Shown here: positions 1 through 8,596 of the stretch, piece after piece | Layout: every line of letters begins with the position of its first letter | Numbering within the stretch: position 1 is the first letter of the stretch | From: Flavobacteriales bacterium | Lineage (GTDB): Bacteria > Bacteroidota > Bacteroidia > UBA10329 | Assembly (NCBI GenBank): GCA_021741075.1 | Contig: JAIOYO010000001.1 | Coordinates: forward strand, 60,545-124,544 | Direction: 5' to 3' | Length of the DNA: 64,000 nucleotides | Notes under the pieces: generated by a model | Told to the model about the DNA's origin: nothing | What the model saw: the letters and a program-made list of their open reading frames with translations, nothing else | The model's database searches: none | Made by a program: the position numbers and the translations under genes

Positions 1-273
1 CATCACCATAAGCTTTTTCACTTTCGGAGAGATACCGCCAATTACCAATTCACCACCTGAATTTCGTGCAGAAGTAAACATTCCGATAAGAAGATTTAGA
101 CCAGAACTATTAACGTATTCCAAGTCTTCCAAACTCATTAAATAACGATTGGTGCCATTTTCAATGAGTGATTCAAACTCCATGATGAGCCCAGTTGCCT
201 GTTCTTTTTCAATCAATCGTCCTGATAATTTTATCAATTTCACGTTTCCGTGGTCTGTGATGCTGTATTCCAT
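1..273 (-). CDS. STAS-domain protein (anti-sigma factor antagonist-like), 3' end truncated by window
   Basis: Manual translation of reverse strand: MEYSITDHGNVKLIKLSGRLIEKEQATGLIMEFESLIENGTNRYLMSLEDLEYVNSSGLNLLIGMFTSARNSGGELVIGGISPKVKKLMVM; the DLEYVNSSGLNLL segment is the STAS phosphoserine motif. Confidence 0.85.
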   Translation of the reverse strand, partial: MEYSITDHGNVKLIKLSGRLIEKEQATGLIMEFESLIENGTNRYLMSLEDLEYVNSSGLNLLIGMFTSARNSGGELVIGGISPKVKKLMVM

Positions 274-275
274 AG

Positions 276-764
276 TTAATCTGTTTGCTTCATACGGTCA
301 CATTTACCGTCATTGGCGAGCTTTTTACAGCTGCCATAAAAATTCAATGAATGGTTTGTAATACTAAAACCCAAAATGTCACCCGCCATATTTTGTATCT
401 GCTGAATTCGGGGGTCGCAAAATTCAAACACTTTACCGCAATCCTGACAAATCAAATGGTCGTGTTGCGCATACTTGTAGGACCGTTCGAAATGGGCAAT
501 GTTCTTCCCAAACTGATGCTTGGTAACAAGTTTGCAATCGAGTAGAAGTTCAATGGTGTTGTAAAGCGTGGCACGGCTTACGCGATAGTTCTTAACCTTC
601 ATCTGAACATAAAGCGATTCAATATCAAAATGACCGTCACTTGAGTATACCTCAGCCAGAATAGCAAAACGCTCAGGCGTTTTCCTATGACCGTGCTCCC
701 CCAAATAGTTGGAGAAAATCTCTTTCACATTCTCGAATATCTCTGTTTCTGGTTCAGAAAGCAT
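276..764 (-). CDS. fur: Fur family transcriptional regulator
   Basis: ORF with winged-helix region (TPERFAILAEVY, SRATLYNTIELLL) and HDHLICQDCGKVFEF metal-binding motif. Confidence 0.9.
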   Translation of the reverse strand: MLSEPETEIFENVKEIFSNYLGEHGHRKTPERFAILAEVYSSDGHFDIESLYVQMKVKNYRVSRATLYNTIELLLDCKLVTKHQFGKNIAHFERSYKYAQHDHLICQDCGKVFEFCDPRIQQIQNMAGDILGFSITNHSLNFYGSCKKLANDGKCDRMKQTD

Positions 765-807
765 TGCTCCGATTAAGGCTTAAAGTTAGGTATTCAGATG
801 GTTCGAA

Positions 808-1269
808 CTACTCGTTCCACTTCACGAATTTGGAGAGTTTTGCAACACCGTTGGATTCTACCATAATGATGTAGACGCCTTGGTCGAAAACATTCATAGG
901 AATGGTGAGATATTCGGATGTAACTGCCTGTAAGAAAGTGTGATAGTAGATTGTTCCATTCCTGTCGAATATGTATAAGTTTACATCTGCTTCATACTTT
1001 GTAACGATTGTTGTGAACAAAAAATCGGTGGTCGGATTCGGGTAAATGGTGAATGCAACTTGCTCGCAAGGGCCATCGATGTATTGAAGAACCGTAGCAA
1101 ATTCCGCAAAGCAATTGTTCTGATAGGTGACGCCATCACAACCACAGACAGGCACGAAATCGGGATAGCAAGGCGGTTGTAGGTTAGGGAAATTGAGCGT
1201 GTCCAAGCACTGAGCACCAACCAGTGTTGCGGATAGCTTGAATACAACTACGATAACCAATTTTCTCAT
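808..1269 (-). CDS. Secreted Kazal-like protease-inhibitor domain protein with T9SS C-terminal sorting domain
   Basis: Signal peptide MRKLVIVVVFKLSATLVGAQ; Kazal-like C-x-PVCGCDGVTYQNNCFAEFA...C; C-terminal IYPNPTTDFLF...GVYIIMVESNGVAKLSKFVK. Start moved to internal Met preceding signal peptide. Confidence 0.75.
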   Translation of the reverse strand: MRKLVIVVVFKLSATLVGAQCLDTLNFPNLQPPCYPDFVPVCGCDGVTYQNNCFAEFATVLQYIDGPCEQVAFTIYPNPTTDFLFTTIVTKYEADVNLYIFDRNGTIYYHTFLQAVTSEYLTIPMNVFDQGVYIIMVESNGVAKLSKFVKWNE

Positions 1270-1349
1270 TGGGATGAAGGTACTGACTTCAATGTTTCGG
1301 TTCAATCCTAAATTCAGAAATTATCCTAATCGAATGTTCGTAAAACAGA

Positions 1350-1377
1350 AAGGGCCGTTCTTTTTGGAACGGCCCTT
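1350..1377 (-). terminator. Intrinsic terminator after rplT
   Basis: Perfect inverted repeat AAGGGCCGTTC-tttttg-GAACGGCCCTT immediately downstream of rplT on the minus strand, followed on that strand by a T-rich tract (TCTGTTTTA). Confidence 0.75.
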
Positions 1378-1397
1378 CAATGTGCTTCAAAAGAAGG

Positions 1398-1742
1398 TTA
1401 TTTTACTTGGTCAACTACTGCTTTGAAAGCCTCTGGCTCATTCATCGCAAGATCAGCAAGAACTTTTCTGTTGATGTTAATTCCGCTCTTACCAATTTTA
1501 CCCATGAACACAGAATATGACATTCCGTACTGACGTGCACCTGCATTGATACGTTGAATCCATAATTTTCTGAATTCACGTTTACGGACTCGTCTATCTC
1601 GGTATTGGTAAACGAGTGCTTTTTCCACTGCATTTTTAGCAACAGTCCAAACATTTTTTCTTCTTCCGAAGTAGCCTTTGGCTAGCTTCATCACCTTTTT
1701 TCGCCTTGCTCTTGCGGCAACGGCATTTACTGATCTTGGCAT
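1398..1742 (-). CDS. rplT: 50S ribosomal protein L20
   Basis: [70 protein letters not shown] is classic L20. Confidence 0.98.
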   Translation of the reverse strand: MPRSVNAVAARARRKKVMKLAKGYFGRRKNVWTVAKNAVEKALVYQYRDRRVRKREFRKLWIQRINAGARQYGMSYSVFMGKIGKSGININRKVLADLAMNEPEAFKAVVDQVK

Positions 1743-1817
1743 TTTGTTTTGTTTTTTGGTGTTAAGCGTTCCTCAATGGAAACTTTTTGAGCTTAAAACC
1801 GGGTTAAACTTTAAAAC

Positions 1818-2012
1818 TTAGATGTTAAGCATATGCTTTACGTTCTTCATGTCAGCATCGCTTACCAAAGTAGCATGCGTCAGATTTCTCTTCTGCTTGG
1901 TGGTCTTCTTGGTAAGAATGTGACTTTTGAACGCGTGCTTCCGCTTGATTTTTCCAGTTCCCGTAAGTTTGAAACGTTTCTTGGCGCTGGAATTTGTCTT
2001 AACCTTTGGCAT
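1818..2012 (-). CDS. rpmI: 50S ribosomal protein L35
   Basis: [44 protein letters not shown] is classic L35; lies between infC and rplT. Confidence 0.98.
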   Translation of the reverse strand: MPKVKTNSSAKKRFKLTGTGKIKRKHAFKSHILTKKTTKQKRNLTHATLVSDADMKNVKHMLNI

Positions 2013-2031
2013 GACGTCTATTATTGATTAA

Positions 2032-2589
2032 CTATTTACTTTTTGAACTCTTTTTAGGAGCGAGGATGATGAACATCTTCTTTCCTTCCATTTTCGGGAG
2101 CATTTCCACTTTTGCTAGTTCCTCCAACTCGTTGGCGAACTTCAATAGGAGAATTTCTCCTTGGTCTTTGTATACAATTGACCGACCTCTGAAGAAAACA
2201 AAGGCTCTTACCTTTGCTCCCTGCTCAAGAAACTGCTGTGCATGCTTGAGTTTGAATTCAAAATCATGATCATCAGTGTTTGGCCCGAATCTAATTTCCT
2301 TTACCACAATTTTGGTGGCTTTGGATTTTAGCTCCTTTTGTTTCTTTTTCTGTTCAAACAGAAACTTCTTGTAATCTAGTATCTTACAAACGGGCGGTGC
2401 CGCGTTTGGAGATATTTCCACCAAGTCGAGCTCTTGCTCTTCCGCTAATTCCAAGGCTTTTCTAATCGGATATACCCCTGGCTCAATTCCTTCGCCTACT
2501 AAACGCACCTCGCGGGCGTCTATTTTGTCATTGATCTTATGGGGATCTTCGTGTCTTACGACTCTCCTCGGTTTTGCTGGTCTTCTAAT
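2032..2589 (-). CDS. infC: Translation initiation factor IF-3, probable ATT start
   Basis: Canonical IF-3 body in ORF track; reading upstream gives [36 protein letters not shown] with in-frame TAA three codons before the ATT. Confidence 0.93.
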   Translation of the reverse strand: MRRPAKPRRVVRHEDPHKINDKIDAREVRLVGEGIEPGVYPIRKALELAEEQELDLVEISPNAAPPVCKILDYKKFLFEQKKKQKELKSKATKIVVKEIRFGPNTDDHDFEFKLKHAQQFLEQGAKVRAFVFFRGRSIVYKDQGEILLLKFANELEELAKVEMLPKMEGKKMFIILAPKKSSKSK

Positions 2590-2611
2590 GGTGTTTTACT
2601 TTAGTTACTGT

Positions 2612-4555
2612 TCAATTTATCCTCAAATCCGCTTCAATATCATCTTGAATGAGTTTGGCAAATTCTTCAATACTTAATGTGCCTAAATCTCCCTCTCCCT
2701 GTTTCCTAACTGATAGTTTTCCTGAGTTCACTTCTTGTTCTCCCACTATCAGCATATAAGGAATCTTCATTACTTCCGTATCACGAATCTTTCTTCCTAT
2801 TTTCTCATTGCGCTCGTCAACGAGGGCGCGAAGGTCGTAATTCTTAAGCAAACCTGAAAGCTTTTTTGCTTCGTGATTATATTTCTCTGAAACAGGCAAG
2901 ATTGCAACTTGATCTGGGGTCAGCCAAAGGGGAAATTTGCCAGCACAATGCTCCAATAGCACGGCCACAAAACGCTCCATGGAGCCAAAAGGCGCGCGAT
3001 GAATCATCACAGGCGTGTGTTTTGCGTTGTCTGAACCGACATATTCCAGCTCAAATCTTTCAGGAAGATTATAGTCAACTTGAACAGTTCCTAATTGCCA
3101 ACTTCTTCCTAGTGCATCTTTTACCATGAAGTCCAATTTTGGACCGTAGAAAGCAGCTTCGCCATAGGCCGTTACGGTTTTGATGTCTCTTTCCGAAACA
3201 GCTTCTATAATGGCTGCTTCTGCTTTTGCCCAGTTTTCATCAGAGCCTATATACTTCTCCCTATCGTGAGGATCACGCAGTGAAATTTGCGCTGTATAAT
3301 CTTCAAAATGAAGTGCTTTTAGGACATATAATACAAGGTCCATCACTTTCACGAACTCATCTTTTACTTGATCCGGGCGACAGAAAATGTGTGCGTCATC
3401 TTGTGTAAATCCACGAACACGGGTCAATCCATGAAGTTCGCCACTTTGTTCGTATCGATAAACGGTTCCGAATTCAGCTAATCGAACTGGCAAATCCTTA
3501 TATGACTTTGGTTTGAACTTGTAAATCTCGCAGTGATGCGGACAGTTCATGGGTTTCAGAAGAAACTCTTCACCTTCGGCAGGCGTGTTTATCGGCTGAA
3601 AACTGTCCTTTCCGTACTTGGCATAATGGCCAGAAGTGACATACAACTCCTTGGAACCGATGTGCGGAGTGATTACCATTTCGTAACCAGCTTCAACTTG
3701 TTGCTTTTGAAGGAAGTTCTCTAACCGTTTTCTGAGGTCAGCTCCTTTTGGCAACCAAAGTGGAAGTCCTTGTCCAACGCGCTGCGAAAATGTGAACAGT
3801 TCTAGCTCTTTTCCAAGTTTTCTGTGGTCACGTTTTTTCGCTTCCTCTAACAAAACCAAGTATTCCTTCAACTCTTTGTCTTTTGGAAAAGAAATTCCGT
3901 AAACACGCGTCAGTTGTTTGTTTTTTTCATCACCTCGCCAGTATGCCCCAGCCACGTTCATAATCTTCACAGCCTTAATGAATCCAGTGTTTGGTAAATG
4001 GCCTCCACGGCATAAATCGGTGAAGTTTGAATGGTCGCAGAAGGTGATTTCGCCATCGGTCAAATTCTCAATCAATTCAACTTTGTATTCGTTCCCTGCA
4101 TCTTTATACATCTTCAACGCGTCAGCCTTTGAGACTGGCTTCATCTTGAATTCCGCCTTTTGACGGGCGAATTCCATGAAGGTATCCTCTATCTTTTTGA
4201 AGTCTGAATCGGTGATTACCTTTCCTTCAGGAAGATCAACATCATAATAGAAGCCATTCTCAATAGCTGGGCCGATTGTCAACTTAATACCAGGGTACAG
4301 GTGCTCCAACGCTTGTGCTAGAACGTGAGCAGAAGAATGCCAAAATGTTTCTTTTCCAGCCTTGTCATTCCAAGTATAGAGCACGAGTTTGGCATCTGAA
4401 GTAATCGGTGTGACGGTCTCAACCTTCGTTCCGTTTACACTTGCCGAAATGACATTACGAGCCAACCCTTCGCTGATGCTCATTGCCACATCCATTGGTG
4501 TGACACCACTATCGTACTTTTTCTGTGCTCCGTCTGGTAGCGTTATGGTAATCAT
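2612..4555 (-). CDS. thrS: Threonine--tRNA ligase
   Basis: Full-length ThrRS: TGS domain [17 protein letters not shown], catalytic [48 protein letters not shown]. Confidence 0.97.
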   Translation of the reverse strand: MITITLPDGAQKKYDSGVTPMDVAMSISEGLARNVISASVNGTKVETVTPITSDAKLVLYTWNDKAGKETFWHSSAHVLAQALEHLYPGIKLTIGPAIENGFYYDVDLPEGKVITDSDFKKIEDTFMEFARQKAEFKMKPVSKADALKMYKDAGNEYKVELIENLTDGEITFCDHSNFTDLCRGGHLPNTGFIKAVKIMNVAGAYWRGDEKNKQLTRVYGISFPKDKELKEYLVLLEEAKKRDHRKLGKELELFTFSQRVGQGLPLWLPKGADLRKRLENFLQKQQVEAGYEMVITPHIGSKELYVTSGHYAKYGKDSFQPINTPAEGEEFLLKPMNCPHHCEIYKFKPKSYKDLPVRLAEFGTVYRYEQSGELHGLTRVRGFTQDDAHIFCRPDQVKDEFVKVMDLVLYVLKALHFEDYTAQISLRDPHDREKYIGSDENWAKAEAAIIEAVSERDIKTVTAYGEAAFYGPKLDFMVKDALGRSWQLGTVQVDYNLPERFELEYVGSDNAKHTPVMIHRAPFGSMERFVAVLLEHCAGKFPLWLTPDQVAILPVSEKYNHEAKKLSGLLKNYDLRALVDERNEKIGRKIRDTEVMKIPYMLIVGEQEVNSGKLSVRKQGEGDLGTLSIEEFAKLIQDDIEADLRIN

Positions 4556-4773
4556 GCTTTGTGCTTGAGATTTATTTTGGGAGCGCAAAGATAGGATTGA
4601 GTAGCTAGTTGCAAGAACTAAGTTTCCTGATTAGTTCTATTGAATTGGTTCGTTGTGAGTCGTTTATCCGCGTTTGCGTGTCGGTAATCGCATAAAAATG
4701 TCGTTGGTCGGTAAAATGAAACGGAAAATCAGTTGGTGGCGTTAAGCAATCATAACCATTAAAATCAACGGTC

Positions 4774-5259
4774 ATGGAACTTCTTACTCGCGTCATTACT
4801 AAATTCTATGCTTTTGCCTTTACATTTCTAGTTTTTTGTGGAGCCGTTTCAGCACAGAATTATGGAAAGCTAACCGTGCAAGGAGATATTCTTTGCAACA
4901 AGAAGGCGAAGGAGGTGATGAGTTCAGTAACTATTTATAGATACTACCATCAATCTCAAAGTGTGGAACTGATTGAACAACAAATGGTTCCCAGAAACGG
5001 CAGCTTTAAGTTTAATCTTGAGTTTGATAAGGATTACATCATTGATGTTGCATCCAACACAGGTGTTCATAAGCGTGTGAATTTGAACACGGAAGTAATG
5101 AAAGGCTACAAATATGAAAATCAGAAATTTGAATTTATGGTTGATGTAGAAACGGGAGATAAAAACGATGGAGAAGAGGTTGCGTGGATTTATTTTGACC
5201 CATCGTTAAACGATTTTTCACATACGAATCAAATGCCAGTTGCTTGGCAAAACAAATAA
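4774..5259 (+). CDS. Secreted protein with carboxypeptidase-regulatory-like (CarboxypepD_reg-type) domain
   Basis: Signal peptide FAFTFLVFCGAVSAQ then beta-sandwich-like segment; resembles the N-terminal domain of the 26584-31851 protein. Confidence 0.6.
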   Translation: MELLTRVITKFYAFAFTFLVFCGAVSAQNYGKLTVQGDILCNKKAKEVMSSVTIYRYYHQSQSVELIEQQMVPRNGSFKFNLEFDKDYIIDVASNTGVHKRVNLNTEVMKGYKYENQKFEFMVDVETGDKNDGEEVAWIYFDPSLNDFSHTNQMPVAWQNK

Positions 5260-5285
5260 AGCTGACCAGGAATCGGCTTGAACTG

Positions 5286-5318
5286 AAAACCTTTACACGC
5301 AAGTGGGAGGTTTTTTTT
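5286..5318 (+). terminator. Probable intrinsic terminator
   Basis: AAAACCT...CAC-gcaa-GTG...AGGTTTT hairpin (with GU pairs) ending in 8 T residues, 26 bp after the 4774-5259 stop. Confidence 0.6.
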
Positions 5319-5393
5319 ATTGCATGAATGGAGAACACCAATCAAGGAATATGCGTGTAAGTTGTAAGGAAGTACGGTTACGAAAAATCTTAT

Positions 5394-7019
5394 TTAGGTC
5401 TGAATAAGCCCCAAATTAAATTTCTCGACAGGCGAATGATTCGCAGCTTCAATTCCCATGCTTATCCATTTCCTAGTGTCGCGCGGATCGATTATCGCAT
5501 CTACCCAAAGCCTCGCTGCCGCATAGTATGGAGACGTTTGCTCGTCATAGCCTTGTGTGATTTTATCTAGCAGTGCTTTTTCTTGGTCTGGCGTAATCTC
5601 TTCGCCTTTTGCTTTCATTGTGCTGGTCTGAATTTGAAGCAACACCTTTGCGGCCTGAGCACCACCCATAACCGCAATATTTGCAGTAGGCCAAGCAACA
5701 ATCAAACGTGGATCGTAAGCTTTACCGCACATGGCGTAGTTTCCAGCTCCGTAGCTATTTCCTACTACAATGCTGAATTTTGGAACCGTGCTGTTGGAGA
5801 CGGCATTAACCATTTTGGCGCCATCTTTAATTATTCCGCCATGTTCTGAACGAGAACCAACCATAAAACCAGTTACGTCATGCAAGAAAATCAAAGGAAT
5901 TTTCTTCTGATTGCAGTTCATTATAAACCGAGCAGACTTGTCGGCACTGTCTGAATAGATTACGCCACCAAACTGCATTTCGCCTTTGGCGCTTTTCACA
6001 ATCTTACGCTGATTGGCTACAATTCCAACTGCCCAGCCATCAATTCGAGCATAACAGGTAATTATTGATTTGCCGTAATCTTTCTTGTATTCATCAATCT
6101 TTGACTCATCAACCAATCGGCTAATGATTTCCCTCATATCGTACTCTTTTGTTCTTAACTCAGGAAGAATTCCGATAAGTTCTTCTGATTTTAGAGCTGG
6201 AGCTTTCGGCTCAGTTCTACTAAATCCTGCTTTCTCAAAAGAACCAAGTTTATCCACTAAACTTCGAATTGTTTTAAGTGCATCTGCATCATCTTTCGCT
6301 TTGTAATCGGTTACGCCAGAAATATCGCAATGCGTGTCTGCGCCACCAAGTGTTTCGTTATCGATATTTTCTCCGATTGCTGCTTTTACCAAGTAAGAGC
6401 CAGCGAGGAAAATCGTACCTGTTTTGTCTACAATCAAAGCTTCATCGCTCATAATCGGCAAATACGCACCACCAGCAACACAACTTCCCATGATGGCAGA
6501 AATCTGCGGAATACCCATGCTGCTCATCTTGGCATTATTCCTAAAAATTCGCCCAAAATGTTCTTTATCTGCAAAAATTTCATTCTGCATTGGAAGAAAA
6601 ACACCAGCGCTATCTACCAAATAGATAATTGGAAGTCGGTTTTCCATAGCAATCTCTTGTGCACGCAGGTTTTTCTTTCCTGTTATTGGAAACCAAGCTC
6701 CTGCCTTCACTGTAGCATCGTTCGCCACAATAATGCACTGTTTTTTACTCACATAACCTATCACCACCACTACACCGCCTCCAGGACAACCGCCCTGTTC
6801 TTCGTACATATCGTAGCCCGCAAATGCCCCCATTTCAATTGTTTCAGAACCTGGGTCAATTAATGCAGCAACACGCTCACGTGCAGTCATTTTTCCTTTT
6901 TCGTGTTCCTTATCAATTCGTTTTTTCCCACCTCCGAGGTAAATCTGTTCTAAGCGGTTCTCCATTTTGGAGATTAGCTGCTTCATAACGTCCTCGTTGC
7001 GGTTAAATTCAATGTCCAT
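5394..7019 (-). CDS. Acyl-CoA carboxylase, carboxyltransferase (beta) subunit
   Basis: Carboxyltransferase motifs: KMTARERVAALIDPGS, GSCVAGGAYLPIMSDEALIV, GGADTHCDISGVTDY, PLIFLHDVTGFMVG, GAGNYAMCGKAYDPR. Substrate (methylcrotonyl/propionyl-type) not determinable here. Confidence 0.9.
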   Translation of the reverse strand: MDIEFNRNEDVMKQLISKMENRLEQIYLGGGKKRIDKEHEKGKMTARERVAALIDPGSETIEMGAFAGYDMYEEQGGCPGGGVVVVIGYVSKKQCIIVANDATVKAGAWFPITGKKNLRAQEIAMENRLPIIYLVDSAGVFLPMQNEIFADKEHFGRIFRNNAKMSSMGIPQISAIMGSCVAGGAYLPIMSDEALIVDKTGTIFLAGSYLVKAAIGENIDNETLGGADTHCDISGVTDYKAKDDADALKTIRSLVDKLGSFEKAGFSRTEPKAPALKSEELIGILPELRTKEYDMREIISRLVDESKIDEYKKDYGKSIITCYARIDGWAVGIVANQRKIVKSAKGEMQFGGVIYSDSADKSARFIMNCNQKKIPLIFLHDVTGFMVGSRSEHGGIIKDGAKMVNAVSNSTVPKFSIVVGNSYGAGNYAMCGKAYDPRLIVAWPTANIAVMGGAQAAKVLLQIQTSTMKAKGEEITPDQEKALLDKITQGYDEQTSPYYAAARLWVDAIIDPRDTRKWISMGIEAANHSPVEKFNLGLIQT

Positions 7020-7071
7020 ATGGTTGTTTTAAGGGTGCTAATATAGGTACGGAGTAGGAACGGAATCAACC

Positions 7072-7902
7072 TCAGTTTGAATTCAGGAAAGAACTGATTG
7101 TTTCTGCAATTTCGGCTGGTTTTTCGAGGGGAATGATGTGGCCAGAGTCTATAAATTCAATGTACTTTCCATTAGGAATTGAACCTTTCATTTTTTTCCA
7201 AACACTTGGAAAAATAGTGTCTGAAGTTTCGCCTCTAATTACCAAAAACGGCTGTCTGAGTTGTTTTAATTCCTTCCAAGGATTGGTAATCGTCAAGTAG
7301 ATTGTAGCTTCCCATTCTTTAGAGTATCGGAGCGAAACGCCTCCGTTATTATTGGGAGCTGTTCCACAGTTCACGTAATCCCAAAGTGCTGCATCATTGG
7401 TGTTGGCAAACAATCGATTATTTCTGAATTGCCGATAAGCGGCTTCCTGGCTTGTCCATTTATCGGTTCTAACAAGCGTTTTTTTAACAATCGGATTTAT
7501 CTGTTTAACCAAAGACTTTGGTGCAATGAGGGTAAACCAGTAGTACCATTTTGGAAGCACTACTGGTTCTATAAGCACTAATTTTTTGAATAAATCAGGA
7601 CGTTTATTGGCTGCGATTAACGTGCAAATAGCTCCGAAAGAATGTCCCATTCCAATTACGTTCGATAAACCTTGTTCGTCCAGAAATCGAATCAAGTCAT
7701 CGGCTCCCTGATGCCACGTTTTGAAATCTTCAATCCGAGAATTAGACCATAACGGCCGAGCCGACATGCTAATTACACGATAGTGCGGAATCAGTTTGTC
7801 AACCAACATTTGGTACGTTTTAGGAGGAAAACCGTTTGCATGAGCGAAATGAATCACTTCGCCTTGGCCACCAAAATCTATATGCGGAATAAACTGTTTC
7901 AT
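7072..7902 (-). CDS. Alpha/beta hydrolase
   Basis: GMGHSFGAICTLIAANKRPDLFKKLVLIEPV nucleophile elbow (GHSFG) and C-terminal DSGHIIPLEKP. Confidence 0.88.
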   Translation of the reverse strand: MKQFIPHIDFGGQGEVIHFAHANGFPPKTYQMLVDKLIPHYRVISMSARPLWSNSRIEDFKTWHQGADDLIRFLDEQGLSNVIGMGHSFGAICTLIAANKRPDLFKKLVLIEPVVLPKWYYWFTLIAPKSLVKQINPIVKKTLVRTDKWTSQEAAYRQFRNNRLFANTNDAALWDYVNCGTAPNNNGGVSLRYSKEWEATIYLTITNPWKELKQLRQPFLVIRGETSDTIFPSVWKKMKGSIPNGKYIEFIDSGHIIPLEKPAEIAETISSFLNSN

Positions 7903-8522
7903 TTATTCAGTTCCAATGCATGTAAGTAATTGACAGCTCTTGGACCTTGGCAAAAAAGTAAATCTAGCATACTCACATCAGGTTCAAACTGGTGGCGGTC
8001 GCTAAAAACTTGGATGTATCTAGGATATGATTTGATGGGATTTTGATGGCTGTACTCGTGTTTGTTCCAAGCGCTTCTCAAGTCTAAACCATCAAAATCG
8101 TCTTCATACTTGGTGCTGAATTCGAAAGGAAATTCAACTCGCAACAATTGAAGAATAATCTGAATAGATTCCAATCCAAGCTGAAAAAGATGCGTGTGTG
8201 GCTTTTCGAAAAACGGGATTAAATCATCTTCGTAATACTCGAAATAAGGTGATTTTCTGTATGCTGCTTCTAGGCTGCGCCAGTGCAAGGTTTTCCAATC
8301 TTCATCATTATGAATTTTTGAATGATTAATGGTTAATCGCACGTCTGATTTCGTTTTTGGAACAAGAAGATTCAAGGGGCCGTTAGCACCCATTATGGTG
8401 CACCTATTTCGAAGTGATTGTTTGACAAAATGTTCGTGTTTCTCAAATGTCACCTCATTTTGGACCAAATAGGCGAAGTAGCTGATAGGAGGGAAGTAGC
8501 CGATGGGCAAAAGTACTTTCAT
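7899..8522 (-). CDS. WbqC family protein
   Basis: MKVLLPIGYFPPISYFAYL...NRCTIMGANGPLNLLVPKTK...SYRKSPYFEYY-like motifs of WbqC; start moved to Met at 8522. Confidence 0.85.
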   Translation of the reverse strand: MKVLLPIGYFPPISYFAYLVQNEVTFEKHEHFVKQSLRNRCTIMGANGPLNLLVPKTKSDVRLTINHSKIHNDEDWKTLHWRSLEAAYRKSPYFEYYEDDLIPFFEKPHTHLFQLGLESIQIILQLLRVEFPFEFSTKYEDDFDGLDLRSAWNKHEYSHQNPIKSYPRYIQVFSDRHQFEPDVSMLDLLFCQGPRAVNYLHALELNK

Positions 8523-8596
8523 TGCCGCGAAAATAGCGGTTGAATGACAGATAGACAGCCACACGTTTCTAAATTTGGCATAGAACAACAGACTAG

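Noticed and set aside
801-820. GGTTCGAACT motif resembling a tRNA T-loop
   Set aside because: No matching acceptor, D or anticodon stems around it; lies at the end of the Kazal gene/intergenic junction.
4556-4773. Possible T-box or threonine leader upstream of thrS
   Set aside because: No T-box sequence, specifier hairpin or terminator/antiterminator pair recognisable.
4605-4796. 63-aa minus-strand ORF between thrS and the 4774 gene
   Set aside because: Overlaps the start of a better-supported secreted protein; no domain or signal.
6330-6863. 177-aa plus-strand ORF
   Set aside because: Antisense to the strongly supported carboxyltransferase gene; Cys/His-rich shadow frame.
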